From: CBDDCX01 sp965226925
Lineage (GTDB): Bacteria > Gemmatimonadota > Gemmatimonadetes > Longimicrobiales > Gaopeijiaceae
Direction: 5' to 3'
Assembly: GCA_965226925.1 (NCBI GenBank)
Contig: CBDDEN010000004.1
Coordinates: 57,966 to 121,965 of the forward strand
Length of the DNA stretch: 64,000 bases
Made by a program: the position numbers and the translations under genes. Below, one piece after another: positions 26,222 through 35,640 of the stretch. The first letter of the stretch is position 1. Each line of letters opens with the position of its first letter. Under the pieces are notes generated by a model. It was not told where the DNA came from. It did no database searches and saw only the letters and a program-made list of their open reading frames with translations.

Positions 26222-28828
26222 TCAGAACGAGAAGCCCAGGCCGGCGAGCAATCGAGTCGAGTCGTCCGAGTTGGCCAGGGTCACCGAGATCAAGGGCGTG
26301 TGTTGCCTCAGGAATGAGAACCAGATGCCCCCACCGTAGGCCCAATGCCAGAGGTCCGAGTCTTCTCCCTCGAGATAGACCCGCCCCACATCGGCCATGC
26401 CGTGTATGCCAAATTGGCCGGGAAGGAGACTGCTCAGGGCGCCGAGCCGCAGGCTCAGCTCACTCTTGGCGTATACCATCGCATCGCCCGAGAAGCGGTC
26501 GTCGGCCACTCCCCGGAAGTTCTCGACTCCGCCCAAGTAGGCGGCACTCAAGTAGGGATAGTCCCCCCATACCTTCTTGCCCCCCACCTCGAGAGCAAGA
26601 ACCGGAGACATCGGCATCGAAGCTTGTAGGAACACTTCCGCGGAGCCGGCCAGGCTCCCGTAGTCCGAACGGAGTTCCGTGAATTCCGGAAAATACGTGG
26701 CCTCGATCGCGATTCGGGCACCGTGAGTCGGGAACCAGTTGTGGTCTCGCCCGTCCCAATCCACCTTCGTCCTGACCCCGAACTGGAATAGATCTGAGAA
26801 CCCGTACGGGTTGTCGCGTGCGATGAGCGATCCTTCGTTCTTCGCCTGTGAATGTAGGTCGAGTTCGAATATCGCCCCCCCGGATATTCGGAGATCGTCG
26901 CCCGATGTCCAGGCGAGGTCCGACTCCAGCGTCAGGACCTGTCGATCGACCTGAAAGAAATCGAGATCCTGAGAGTCCAACCTGATGGTCTCGTTGCCTA
27001 GCCCGAAGAAGCGATAGCGGTCGGCCCCCTGATAGCGCGCCGTCGCCTCTGCCGAGAGGCGTCCTAGGGGAAACGTGGTGCGAAGTTCGACCAAAGGCCG
27101 TTTCGTGGCCGTTCCGATCCCCGCCGTGTAGCCGAATGTGCTGCGGTAGGGATAGTGCCTGAACCCGTAGTTCTGACGGGTGGCGCCCATCTGGGCATAC
27201 ACACCCTTCCTCCCGCCCACCTCGAAGACCGGGAAATAAGACCACTCGTGGCCCCAGTCCCGAGGCCGCGCCCCGTAGCTCTCGACGGCGTCTGGAGCCA
27301 CATAGTCGTACTCGTGGACCTTGGTGTTTCGCCCCCGCGTGATCTCGTTGTTACCGCGATCATCGTGGAAGTGAACCTTCCCCGAACCGGTGGTCTCGTC
27401 GATCAAGACATCCGCTCGGCCACCCCCCACGATCCGTAGGATTACGCCGCTTTGAGCGTCCCCGCGGACCACGGCCCTGTCCTGTTCACCCAATAGGTAG
27501 AGTCGCACATCCCGGGTCTCGCCACCGAGGAACGTGCGATCGTAGAACGCGTCTCCCCTAGGCTGCTCATCACGGTCCTTCTCCCATAGGCGGACCCGAA
27601 CCTGGTCTTCTTCCAGCCACTCGATGAGGGCGTACTCCTCCTCGTCCGTGCCGAACACATCAACGTTCCGCACCAGGAGGTCGTAGAAACCTCGCGCCTG
27701 CCTTATCAGATCGTCGCGGCGCTGCGTAAGGGCGCGCAGCATGAAGTCACCGACCCGATCGTAATACGCCTCGGGCATCCTCCCGACCGCCTCACGGATG
27801 ACATCGTCGCTGAGCCGTCGTTGGAGGTCCGACGCGATGGCTTCCCACTCGCTCCACTCGAGCCCCGTGAGGAACTTCCGGTCCAGCGCCCGACCGGACC
27901 AGGTGATCTCGATCGCGGGCGGATACTCCTCCTCGAAACCCACGAGGTGGCGCGCGACGCTGGGCGCGATGGTCCTGAACCAGCGCAGCAGCAGCCCGTC
28001 CAATCGGGTCATCGCCCAATCCCGATCCCGTGGTACGGGTCGGAACACGAGCAGCCCGTCGTTCTCGAAGCCGGCCCAACGCCACTGATCGGGATGTCGA
28101 TCCCAGTCGCCCACGAACACATCCATCAGCCGGGCCCGTAGAAAATCCTCGGCGTCGACCCTGTTGTCCGGATCCTCTTCAAGCCGTTCGAAGAGTCGCT
28201 CGGAGCTGATGACGCGGGTGGAGCCCGCAAAACCTGGGTCGCCATCCTTTCCTTCATCGGGTCGCTCTTCAATGAACCCCAGCAGGCCCGCGAACTCCTC
28301 CTGGAACTCGCCGAGCCGGGAATCATCGGGCATGACAACGAGGGTCGGGTCGGGGTGGAGGACGCCGGCCGCCTCGAGCAGCGGAGCCACCACGACAGCG
28401 GCCATGGGAAATATGGCGGAAATTTGGTCCTGCTGTGCCCACGCCACGAAGATCTCTTGCAGCAACGGATCCAGTCCCCGAGCCGCATCCTTGTCGATGG
28501 AACGGAAGTTGTAGAGGACGCCGTCCGCTCCGAGCATACGTAAGGAGGAGGTCTGTTTTCCGCCGCCCCGCCGCACCACCGTGAGCCCGCCCGCATAACT
28601 GTCGAAGTCGAGCACCTGCGCCTTGACCGGGACACGCCACAACTCCCTCCACCCATGACCCATCATCGTGGCACGCAATGGATGGGCATCGTAGGTCATT
28701 CTCGGCGATGCCAGGATCGAATCTCCCCCCCCAGGGGTCTGAGCGATCCCGGAGGCCGGTGCCCCGAGGGCGACCAGGCTCAGCAAGAAGGCCAGAACCG
28801 GAACCCCGGTCGGTGACAGATGGATCAT
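26222..28828 (-). CDS. Outer-membrane protein: kinase-like domain fused to an Omp85/BamA-type barrel
   Basis: The 868-residue protein has a signal peptide (VPVLAFLLSLVALGAPASGIAQ). Residues about 100-400 contain DVFVGDWDRHPDQWRWAG and VPRDRDWAM. This pattern resembles the catalytic loop and metal Asp of HipA/Fam20C-like atypical kinases. A beta-rich middle follows, then a C-terminal Omp85-type barrel. The barrel includes GVRTKVDWDGRDHNWFPTHG and the lid motif VENFRG in place of VRGY/F, and ends with the terminal LLAGLGFSF. The ATG at 28828 has GGAG seven bases upstream. Similar fusions are known in Bacteroidota and Gemmatimonadota without assigned function. Kinase activity is inferred only from the short motif. 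Confidence 0.8.
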   Translation of the reverse strand: MIHLSPTGVPVLAFLLSLVALGAPASGIAQTPGGGDSILASPRMTYDAHPLRATMMGHGWRELWRVPVKAQVLDFDSYAGGLTVVRRGGGKQTSSLRMLGADGVLYNFRSIDKDAARGLDPLLQEIFVAWAQQDQISAIFPMAAVVVAPLLEAAGVLHPDPTLVVMPDDSRLGEFQEEFAGLLGFIEERPDEGKDGDPGFAGSTRVISSERLFERLEEDPDNRVDAEDFLRARLMDVFVGDWDRHPDQWRWAGFENDGLLVFRPVPRDRDWAMTRLDGLLLRWFRTIAPSVARHLVGFEEEYPPAIEITWSGRALDRKFLTGLEWSEWEAIASDLQRRLSDDVIREAVGRMPEAYYDRVGDFMLRALTQRRDDLIRQARGFYDLLVRNVDVFGTDEEEYALIEWLEEDQVRVRLWEKDRDEQPRGDAFYDRTFLGGETRDVRLYLLGEQDRAVVRGDAQSGVILRIVGGGRADVLIDETTGSGKVHFHDDRGNNEITRGRNTKVHEYDYVAPDAVESYGARPRDWGHEWSYFPVFEVGGRKGVYAQMGATRQNYGFRHYPYRSTFGYTAGIGTATKRPLVELRTTFPLGRLSAEATARYQGADRYRFFGLGNETIRLDSQDLDFFQVDRQVLTLESDLAWTSGDDLRISGGAIFELDLHSQAKNEGSLIARDNPYGFSDLFQFGVRTKVDWDGRDHNWFPTHGARIAIEATYFPEFTELRSDYGSLAGSAEVFLQASMPMSPVLALEVGGKKVWGDYPYLSAAYLGGVENFRGVADDRFSGDAMVYAKSELSLRLGALSSLLPGQFGIHGMADVGRVYLEGEDSDLWHWAYGGGIWFSFLRQHTPLISVTLANSDDSTRLLAGLGFSF

Positions 28829-29011
28829 CGATCGCTCCGTGTGAAAAACTCGGGGAACGGGCGATACCGCGAGGCACACCCCTTAGGCGGCGAGCCCGGT
28901 GCAAATTGAGTGACGCCGTACGGCCCGGCCAGAGCAAGCCATTCTTGTTGCGCGCGTCGCTCCGACCGACCTTGATTCGGTCCGCGGCTACCTCAAGGAA
29001 AAGCACAAGCC

Positions 29012-29536
29012 ATGTTCAACGTTCCAAGCGTTCGCTCTCTCTCGCTCTTCTTGTTGGTGTCGTTCGCATCCGCGCCCCCTCGGGCCACGGCCCAAGGCGA
29101 CGCGACCGTCGTGTACCTCGTAAGGCATGCCGAGAAGGTCGACGACTCCCGAGATCCGCCCCTCTCGGCCGCCGGACGCGAACGGGCCGCGCTTCTTGCG
29201 CACATGCTGCGTGACGCGGGGCTTACCCACGTTCACAGCACCGATCTCGAGCGAACACGGGAGACGGCGGCACCCATCGCCGGACTTTCGGGCATCGAAG
29301 TGGGCTTCTACGACGGGGAAAATCTGGCCGGCCTCGCCGAGCGGCTCCGGGCGACCCGGGGTCGGCACCTGGTGAGCGGCCACTCAGACACGACCCCAGA
29401 GCTGGTGCGACTCCTGGGGGGTGAGACTTCGGACATCTCCGATTCGGAGTATGACCGGCTATACGTGCTAATACTCGATCCGGGCGCCGGAGCGACGACC
29501 GTACTGATCCGCTTCGGGGCCTCGCCCGACGGCTGA
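29012..29536 (+). CDS. Secreted SixA-like histidine phosphatase
   Basis: This is a 174-residue member of the histidine phosphatase (phosphoglycerate mutase) branch. The catalytic RHAEK motif lies in VVYLVRHAEKVDD. HSTDLERTRETAAP supplies the second Arg, and the late catalytic His is in LVSGHSDTTPELV. A signal peptide (SLSLFLLVSFASAPPRATAQ) places it in the periplasm, unlike cytoplasmic SixA. It is small, with no cap domain. The substrate is unknown. Confidence 0.88.
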   Translation: MFNVPSVRSLSLFLLVSFASAPPRATAQGDATVVYLVRHAEKVDDSRDPPLSAAGRERAALLAHMLRDAGLTHVHSTDLERTRETAAPIAGLSGIEVGFYDGENLAGLAERLRATRGRHLVSGHSDTTPELVRLLGGETSDISDSEYDRLYVLILDPGAGATTVLIRFGASPDG

Positions 29537-29586
29537 GGAAGGAACCACGCCGCCGGCCCGTAGTGTAGAACCCTGACGAGGCGCAC

Positions 29587-31191
29587 TTGGCCACCATCGC
29601 ACTAGCAAAAGCCCGACCCGACGTTCTCAAGGCCCTGCGGTCACTGGGCGGCCGAGGAACGGTGGGCGACGTCGTATCGAGTGCGGGACTCCCGCGCGAC
29701 CATGTGGAGGCCACGCTCAAGGCGCTGCTCGAGACACACGAGGGGCACCTCGAGGTCTCAGACTCGGGGGAACTGGTCTACCTGTTCGATCGCAAGCTGA
29801 TTCGCCGAGATCGGGTATCGACGCTCGAGCGGATCAGGACGGCCACCAAGACCTTCCTGACCGGTGCGTTCAAGGCGTGGATCGTCACCATGCTGGTCGT
29901 CTACTTCGTGGTATTCGTCGCCTTGGTGGTGGCGGCCCTCGTAGCGATGATCTCCCGGGGGGGAGACCGCAAAGGCGGCGGCGGAAGCTGGGGTCGCCGG
30001 GGCGGTCGCCATGCCGGTCACTTCCACTTCCCGAGCTTCTGGCTGTGGTACTACATCTGGACCCCGCGGTGGCGGTTGGGCCGGCCGTACTACGGTCACC
30101 GCTGGGAGAGGACGCTCGAAGAGGACAACCGCCCGCCCTTCTACAAGAAGGTCTTCGCCTTCGTGTTCGGACCCGATCGACCGAAGCCCACGCAGAAGCA
30201 GTTGGACCGTTCGACGTTGAGGCTCATCCGGGCACGGAAGGGTGTTCTGACCACCGCGGAACTCATGGAGCACAACGCGCTGGAGCGGCCCCGCGCCGAG
30301 GACGAGATGGGTCGCCTGCTGGGTGCTTACGCGGGCGAACCCACCGTGTCCCCGGACGGGGAGCTGGTCTACGCGTTTCCGGAGCTCATGGTCAGTGCGC
30401 ACGGACCGGTGACGGCCAAGGAGCCCAATCCCGCCTGGCTCCGCATGGAATACCCTTTGGAGCTCACGGGCAATGAGAAGAAGCACGACGCGTTAATCGC
30501 CGGGATGAACGGGTTCACGTTGGTGGCCGGAGCCACGGCGCCGTGGTTCATCTTCCCGCAGCTCGGTATTGCGGGGCCCGCGGCCTTCCTGGGACTCGTG
30601 ATCGTACCGGTGGTGTTCAGCGTGTTGTTCTTCGGTGTGCCCCTGCTGCGCATGATGGGGGTGCGTCGCGAGAACAAGGCTCGGAAGGGCAGGAACGTGA
30701 GACGGCTGGTCTTGGGGCTTGTGTATCGTGAGGCCCTGGCGGGGCGAGGAGCCGTGACCGCAGAGGCCGCAGCGGGATACGTGCGGGGCCGCCTGAAGGA
30801 CCAAGTGGTCGACCATTCCGAGGTGGAGTCCGCTCTCCACTCCCTCGCGGCCGAGCTCGACGCGGACGTCACTTCGGGGCCCGACGGTGGGCTCGTGTTC
30901 GCCTTCCCGGCGATCCGTCGGGAGTTCGTGGCCAGTGAGACGATGCGTCGGCAGCTCCTGCTCGAGGACCGCGTGCTCGGCGACATCGTCTACTCGAGCG
31001 CCGACTCCTCTCGTAAGGGGGCCAAGCGCGACGCGCAGCGCGAGATGGACGAGTTCGACCGCCAGCTGGCCGGGGCCGAGATGGATCTCAGTGTGTACTT
31101 GCCGTCACCCGATAGGGTCGGTTTCGTGGACGACTACGAGGTCGTGGCGTTTGACGAGGCGTTACGGCGGCCGCGCAGCGCCGGTCGCTAG
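29587..31191 (+). CDS. Membrane protein with repeated winged-helix-like segments
   Basis: This 534-residue protein has no recognised family. Three similar segments look like small winged-helix units. The first (residues 8-72) is followed by a membrane helix, AWIVTMLVVYFVVFVALVVAALVAM, and a Gly/Trp/His-rich stretch. The second (about 210-275) ends in GEPTVSPDGELVYAFPEL. The third (about 370-445) ends in TSGPDGGLVFAFP. Each ends in a similar D/SxxGxLVY/FxF beta hairpin. A second membrane hairpin lies near residues 310-355. The start is a TTG at 29587, supported by GAGG five bases upstream. It may link membrane localisation to DNA or protein binding. This is inference. Confidence 0.7.
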   Translation: MATIALAKARPDVLKALRSLGGRGTVGDVVSSAGLPRDHVEATLKALLETHEGHLEVSDSGELVYLFDRKLIRRDRVSTLERIRTATKTFLTGAFKAWIVTMLVVYFVVFVALVVAALVAMISRGGDRKGGGGSWGRRGGRHAGHFHFPSFWLWYYIWTPRWRLGRPYYGHRWERTLEEDNRPPFYKKVFAFVFGPDRPKPTQKQLDRSTLRLIRARKGVLTTAELMEHNALERPRAEDEMGRLLGAYAGEPTVSPDGELVYAFPELMVSAHGPVTAKEPNPAWLRMEYPLELTGNEKKHDALIAGMNGFTLVAGATAPWFIFPQLGIAGPAAFLGLVIVPVVFSVLFFGVPLLRMMGVRRENKARKGRNVRRLVLGLVYREALAGRGAVTAEAAAGYVRGRLKDQVVDHSEVESALHSLAAELDADVTSGPDGGLVFAFPAIRREFVASETMRRQLLLEDRVLGDIVYSSADSSRKGAKRDAQREMDEFDRQLAGAEMDLSVYLPSPDRVGFVDDYEVVAFDEALRRPRSAGR

Positions 31192-31218
31192 CGTTGGATC
31201 TCTCACCCCGCCCCGGCC

Positions 31219-32046
31219 TCAGTGCGTCAGGGCGTACAGCACGATGTTGATCCCCAGGGCATACGACTGGGGCGAGAACTGGAAGAAGAACTGATCGTCC
31301 TCGCCCTCGCGCTCCCACCCGTCCGCGATGTCCGTGTTGTGGGTCATGACCACGATGATCCTGCCCTTCTTGTCCCGAATCTCCCGAAGGTGTGGCTCCG
31401 CACTGTCGCGCCCCCGCTCCGAGGTCCCGGAGCGCCCGCTTCGACGCCAGAACTGGATGGATGGGACCTGTGGCACCTCGCGAACATCGTAAAGCGCGTT
31501 CAAGAGGGGATGGCCGGCCGGGATATCACGGATCGGGTATTCGGCGGGAGGGAGCGCCTTGGCGATCTCGCGCGTCCATGTTTCCCAGGCCAAGCTACCC
31601 CAGAAGTCGTCCGCCCAAAGGAACCCCCCCTGCTCCAGGTATAGGCGAAGCCGCTCAGCCTCCTCGGGATCGATGCCGATGGTGCCGACGTCCGACATGA
31701 AGATGAACGGACATTCGAACAGCTCGTCGTCCATGATCTGGACGATGCGGTGGTCGGGCTCCCCGTGCTGCGTCTGTCGTATGGGCGTCTTCGTGAGTTG
31801 GGAGAGGCGCAGCATGAGGTTCCGATCGCCGTCGGGATAGTCGGTCCTCCAGCCCTGGCCCAAGGGCTCTCGACGTACCTGGCGGTAAGCGACCCGGCAG
31901 AACGTGAACGAGCGCTCATCGAGGTGGAGCGGAGCCTTGGCCTGGGCAGCGGTCGGCAGGGTGGCGGCCCACGCGAGCCTCGCTACGAGTTCGGACGTAC
32001 CCCAGATGGTACCGATGATCGCAGCAGCGTAGGCCAAGCCCTTCAT
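31219..32046 (-). CDS. DUF4159 domain protein
   Basis: After an N-terminal hydrophobic segment (GLAYAAAIIGTIWGTSELVARLAWA), the protein has the DUF4159 block. FTFCRVAYRQVRR, DDELFECPFIFMSDVGTI, EEAERLRLYLEQGGFLWADDFWG and a final NIVLYALTH are typical. The fold is glutamine-amidotransferase-like but lacks a known activity. The DDFWGS segment lies where a lid would be. The open frame extends to a GTG at 32118; the ATG at 32046 gives the signal-anchor at the N-terminus, but neither start has a good ribosome site. Confidence 0.8.
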   Translation of the reverse strand: MKGLAYAAAIIGTIWGTSELVARLAWAATLPTAAQAKAPLHLDERSFTFCRVAYRQVRREPLGQGWRTDYPDGDRNLMLRLSQLTKTPIRQTQHGEPDHRIVQIMDDELFECPFIFMSDVGTIGIDPEEAERLRLYLEQGGFLWADDFWGSLAWETWTREIAKALPPAEYPIRDIPAGHPLLNALYDVREVPQVPSIQFWRRSGRSGTSERGRDSAEPHLREIRDKKGRIIVVMTHNTDIADGWEREGEDDQFFFQFSPQSYALGINIVLYALTH

Positions 32047-32158
32047 GAATCGAACGTGGCCCGGCGGCCGCTGCACTGTCAAACTCGCCCCCTTGAGTGA
32101 CACCTCCTGATGGCGCACTTTGTTACCAAGTTACGAACGTACCTCTGCGGGGAGTTCC

Positions 32159-32392
32159 ATGCGCGTCCAACGAGTCCAAACCGGTGTTCGGCTTGAAAGA
32201 CGGCTACTCAAGGTGCTCAAGAGCCTTGCGGCCTACCTCGACATGTCCCTTGGAGATCTTCTGGAGGGCATCGTCTTGCACGCGTTCGAGGGCGAGACCC
32301 CCTTCGGAAGCTCCACTCTCGAGAAGATCGAGCAACTCAAGGGCGTCTACGACATGGACTACGGCTCGGAGGCCAGCCACAAGATGGCGTAG
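32159..32392 (+). CDS. Small conserved-looking protein, possible ribbon-helix-helix
   Basis: This 77-residue protein begins MRVQRVQTGVRLERRLLKVL. The pattern of a short basic strand, then two helices (LLKVLKSLAAYLDMS and LGDLLEGIVLHAFEG), suits a ribbon-helix-helix DNA-binding protein, though the match is weak. The ATG at 32159 has GGGGAG five bases upstream. It is divergent from the DUF4159 gene. No partner toxin is evident. Family unrecognised. Confidence 0.55.
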   Translation: MRVQRVQTGVRLERRLLKVLKSLAAYLDMSLGDLLEGIVLHAFEGETPFGSSTLEKIEQLKGVYDMDYGSEASHKMA

Positions 32393-32428
32393 GCCCGCCG
32401 CCCACCCGAGACCCCGGGGCCTTCGGAT

Positions 32429-33229
32429 CTAGTCCCCGCTTACCGCCGTCTGCATCTGCACCAGCCTCGGCTGGATCTTCTCCATGTCGTGTCTACAAAC
32501 ACCGGCCTTGGTCAGGAGTTTTACCTCGCAGACGTTGCAGCGGACGCACTCCTTGAAGTCCACGTCCGGACCGGAAATCGCCCCCGTGGGACAGCTCTGC
32601 TCGCACACCATACAGAGGTCGCATTGCTCGACCCGCGGAATGCGGAAGAACGACACGAGCGAAGCGACACCGAGTGCCTCACACAACGGGCATGCGTACC
32701 GGCAGTAGAACCGCGGAATCACGACCGAGGCCAGCAGAACGGCGCCCGCGATACTCCACATCAGCACGGAAGAACTCAGGAAGAACACCGTGCCGAACGG
32801 CTCGAAGTACCCGTCGATGGAGAGATCGCTGTTTACCAGCGCCGTGACGAGAATGAGCGAGAGAATCCCATACTTGATGTAGATGGCCCGGTCGTGGATC
32901 CGGCTGGGCACCTTGCGTTGGAGACGCTTCGGCACCACCCGCTCGATGAAGTCCTGTAGGGCCCCGAACGGGCACAGGAATCCGCAAAACACCCTTCCCC
33001 AGAGCAGGGTCGTCACTACCGTGAAGACGATCAATACGAGCATGACCGGGTCTCCGAGGTATACGCCCGGGCCCCCGGCGATTCCGCTGGTGATGTGCGA
33101 AACCGACAGAAAGCCCCCGTCGACCCAACCCAGGTAGAGGAGAGTCCCGCCCAGAGCGACCCACCGAGCCGGAACACCCTTGAAGATGAACGCGTTCATC
33201 GCGAGCGCGAGGATGATAAGGAGCCCCAC
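32429..33229 (-). CDS. Membrane polyferredoxin (NapH/NosR-C-terminal-like)
   Basis: About five membrane helices are combined with two CxxxCP-type motifs at the membrane face (CGFLCPFGALQ and CRYACPLCEALG). Two C-terminal ferredoxin-type clusters follow: CDLCMVCEQSCPTGAI is complete, and CVRCNVCEVK is the partial second. Such proteins pass electrons between quinol or flavin and periplasmic or cytoplasmic acceptors. The start is uncertain. GC3 bias drops before the GTG at 33229, so coding probably begins there, although the frame is open to 33388. The fused FMN-binding domain common in NosR-like relatives is absent upstream, where an aldo/keto reductase gene lies. Confidence 0.8.
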   Translation of the reverse strand: MGLLIILALAMNAFIFKGVPARWVALGGTLLYLGWVDGGFLSVSHITSGIAGGPGVYLGDPVMLVLIVFTVVTTLLWGRVFCGFLCPFGALQDFIERVVPKRLQRKVPSRIHDRAIYIKYGILSLILVTALVNSDLSIDGYFEPFGTVFFLSSSVLMWSIAGAVLLASVVIPRFYCRYACPLCEALGVASLVSFFRIPRVEQCDLCMVCEQSCPTGAISGPDVDFKECVRCNVCEVKLLTKAGVCRHDMEKIQPRLVQMQTAVSGD

Positions 33230-33459
33230 GACATCGGCTTCTTCAGTGAGGTCAGTGCGATTGTACGGCGGGCCCGCCCTCTCCGCGGGCGACCGCCCTT
33301 CGGATTGAGTCGAGGGTCCCGGCCCGGTAGATCGCCTGCCATGAGCCCCTCGGACGATTCCTCCCCGGCGGGCATCGACCCCGCACACCTTCGGCGCGCC
33401 GTAGCCGAGGTGGAGGCCGGACCTTCGGCGTCAGACGGGCCTCGGCCCGTAACGCTCTT

Positions 33460-34401
33460 TCAGGCGCCTCGGCTAGGCGGCTCCGGAAGCGCGTCCACGA
33501 ACTCCTCCATGCGACGGCGAAGCGCCGCGTCAGGCAGTCGACCCTGCGCCGCGCCGATGTTGTCGACGGCGTGGTGGGCTTTGGTGGTGCCCGGAATAGC
33601 GGCCGTCACCGACGGATGCGACACTACGTACTTGAGGAAGAACTGGCCCCAGCTCTCGCAGTCGATCTCCGCGGCCCAATCCGGGAGCTCACGATCTCCG
33701 ACCAGTGAGAACAGGCGCCCGCGTCCGAACGGGAGGTTGACGAGCACGCCCATGCCGCGGTCCGCGGCCAACGGGAGGATGCGCTCGGCCGCTTCCCGCG
33801 CGTCGACCGCGTAGTTGATCTGGATGAAGTCCAGATCCTCCTGCCTCATGATCCGCTCCATCTCGTCGTACTGCTGAGCGCTCGACGTGGTGATTCCGAG
33901 ATACTTGATGCGGCCCGCTCGCTTCCACTCGCGCAGCGTAGGCAGTTGGGCCTCCCATCCGCGCAGATTGTGGACCTCGATGAGCTCGAAGTGACCCGTA
34001 TGCATGCGCTCCATCGATTCTTCCATGCGCACGATGCCGGACTGCCGATCCTCGCGGTCCACCTTGGTCGCCAACCACAGGTCTTCGCGAATCCCGAGCT
34101 CGGCCAACAGGTCGCCGACGATGGTCTCGGAGTCACCGTAGTTCGGCGACGTATCGAGCACTCGTCCGCCGAGTTCGTGGAACGTCCGGAGCGTTCGACG
34201 AAACTCCGTGGTGTCGGGCGCCCAACCCTCGCCTATCCGGTAATTGCGAGCTCCCAGGCCGACCACGGGAACCCGCTCACCCGACGACGGGATCTCTTTG
34301 GTGATCAGCTGCGCTTGAGCGCTCAACGGATTCCATCCGAGGAACACCGACGCACCCGCGCCCGCCCCCATCTTGATCGCCTCACGACGTGTGACCTTCA
34401 T
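33460..34401 (-). CDS. Tat-exported aldo/keto reductase
   Basis: The 313-residue protein begins with a twin-arginine signal (TRREAIKMGAGAGASVFLG). Aldo/keto-reductase landmarks follow. GGRVLDTSPNYGDSE contains the catalytic Asp and Tyr, WLATKVD the Lys, and FELIEVHNLRGW the His. C-terminal AAIPGTTKAHHAVDN is the nucleotide-binding region. It probably acts after folding with NADP(H) and export, as in other Tat-dependent members. The nearby polyferredoxin gene runs in the same direction 231 bases downstream. Substrate unknown. Confidence 0.9.
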   Translation of the reverse strand: MKVTRREAIKMGAGAGASVFLGWNPLSAQAQLITKEIPSSGERVPVVGLGARNYRIGEGWAPDTTEFRRTLRTFHELGGRVLDTSPNYGDSETIVGDLLAELGIREDLWLATKVDREDRQSGIVRMEESMERMHTGHFELIEVHNLRGWEAQLPTLREWKRAGRIKYLGITTSSAQQYDEMERIMRQEDLDFIQINYAVDAREAAERILPLAADRGMGVLVNLPFGRGRLFSLVGDRELPDWAAEIDCESWGQFFLKYVVSHPSVTAAIPGTTKAHHAVDNIGAAQGRLPDAALRRRMEEFVDALPEPPSRGA

Positions 34402-34664
34402 GTCTCCACTCCACTGGTTGACTCTGAGCCTGCCCGTCGGTCCAACACCTCACATCCGATAAGACACGGAGCACGTTCACTCTGCTGGATGCCATCCCGG
34501 GACGTCAAGGAAACCGGGACACATAAGGATGGGACCGGAGTGGCCCGGCGGGCATGAAGAACGCGGTGTCGAATACGTCGCTTCGCGCGAATCCCGTTGC
34601 CGGGCCGAATCCGTCACGGTATCGTCTCAGGTTTCGTCCCTCCCGATTTCACTGAATCCACGGA

Positions 34665-35609
34665 GTGCACTTGGACCTATTTCTGCTCATCCTCGGCCTC
34701 GTGGCCCTTTGGCAGGGCACCGATTTCGCCTTGGATGGCGCGCTGCGGATCAGCTCCCGTTACGGCGTGTCGCGTGGGTTCGTCGGCCTGACGGTCCTCG
34801 CCATCGGAACGGGTTTGCCGGAGCTCGTGGTGGGCGTCGTGGGGGGCATGGAACAGCTCGCGGGGGTTCAGGCGTCCGGCGTGGTCGTCGGCAATATGGC
34901 CGGTAGCGTAGTGGCTCAAGGCGCCTTGGTACTAGGGATTTCGGGCCTGTTCACCCACCTGACACTCGCGCCCCGCATGATTCGGCGGGACGGGACCATA
35001 CTGCTCTTGGCCATCGGCCTGTTCGCGCTCATGGGGCTGGACGGCGCCATCACGCGCGTAGAGGGACTCGTGCTCATCGTCGCGTACTCCATCTACCTGG
35101 CGGCACTCCTGCAGGCCGAGCGAAACGGGAAGTACATCGCGGCGACTCCTGCGGAGGGACGCGCCATCGTCGACTTCCTCACGGTCGCGTTGGGCCTCGC
35201 CACGGTGGTCGTCGCGGCGCACGTCGTCGTCCTAAACGCCATCTCGATCGCCGAGGACTGGAACGTGAGCCAAACGGTGATCGGCATCTTCCTGTTGGGT
35301 GCCGGAACCAGCCTGCCCGAGCTCGCCCTCTCGGTCCGCGCCGCCGCCAAGGGAGAATCCAGTATCTCCGTGGGCAACGTGATCGGAAGCAACACCTTCG
35401 ACCTCATGGTTCCCGTGGGCGCGAGCGCGACCCTCTTCCCGCTCACGGTCAGCCGGGACGTTCTGATCGCCGATGTTCCGGTCATGGCGATCATTACGGC
35501 CGCAGCGCTTTTCTTTTTCGTGCGGAAGCGCGGGCTTCAGAGGTCCGAGGCGGCGGCACTCTTGGGCATGTACGGGACCTACATGGTCCTCCGCATCTTC
35601 GTCATCTAG
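34665..35609 (+). CDS. Calcium/sodium:cation antiporter, CaCA family (YrbG-like)
   Basis: The 314-residue protein has the two inverted alpha-repeat motifs of CaCA exchangers: LTVLAIGTGLPELVVG in the first half and GIFLLGAGTSLPELALS with GNVIGSNTFDLM in the second. About ten helices are predicted. These proteins exchange Ca2+ or other cations for Na+ or H+ at the inner membrane. Translation starts with GTG at 34665. The 263-base gap to the divergent aldo/keto reductase gene holds both promoters, but no motif stands out. Confidence 0.9.
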   Translation: MHLDLFLLILGLVALWQGTDFALDGALRISSRYGVSRGFVGLTVLAIGTGLPELVVGVVGGMEQLAGVQASGVVVGNMAGSVVAQGALVLGISGLFTHLTLAPRMIRRDGTILLLAIGLFALMGLDGAITRVEGLVLIVAYSIYLAALLQAERNGKYIAATPAEGRAIVDFLTVALGLATVVVAAHVVVLNAISIAEDWNVSQTVIGIFLLGAGTSLPELALSVRAAAKGESSISVGNVIGSNTFDLMVPVGASATLFPLTVSRDVLIADVPVMAIITAAALFFFVRKRGLQRSEAAALLGMYGTYMVLRIFVI

Positions 35610-35640
35610 CTCGCCGGACGGCCGGAACCGCGCTTTTCGG

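Noticed and set aside
30369..30986. Minus-strand frame of 205 codons
   Set aside because: It is a Ser/Arg/Pro-rich shadow of the winged-helix-like membrane protein.
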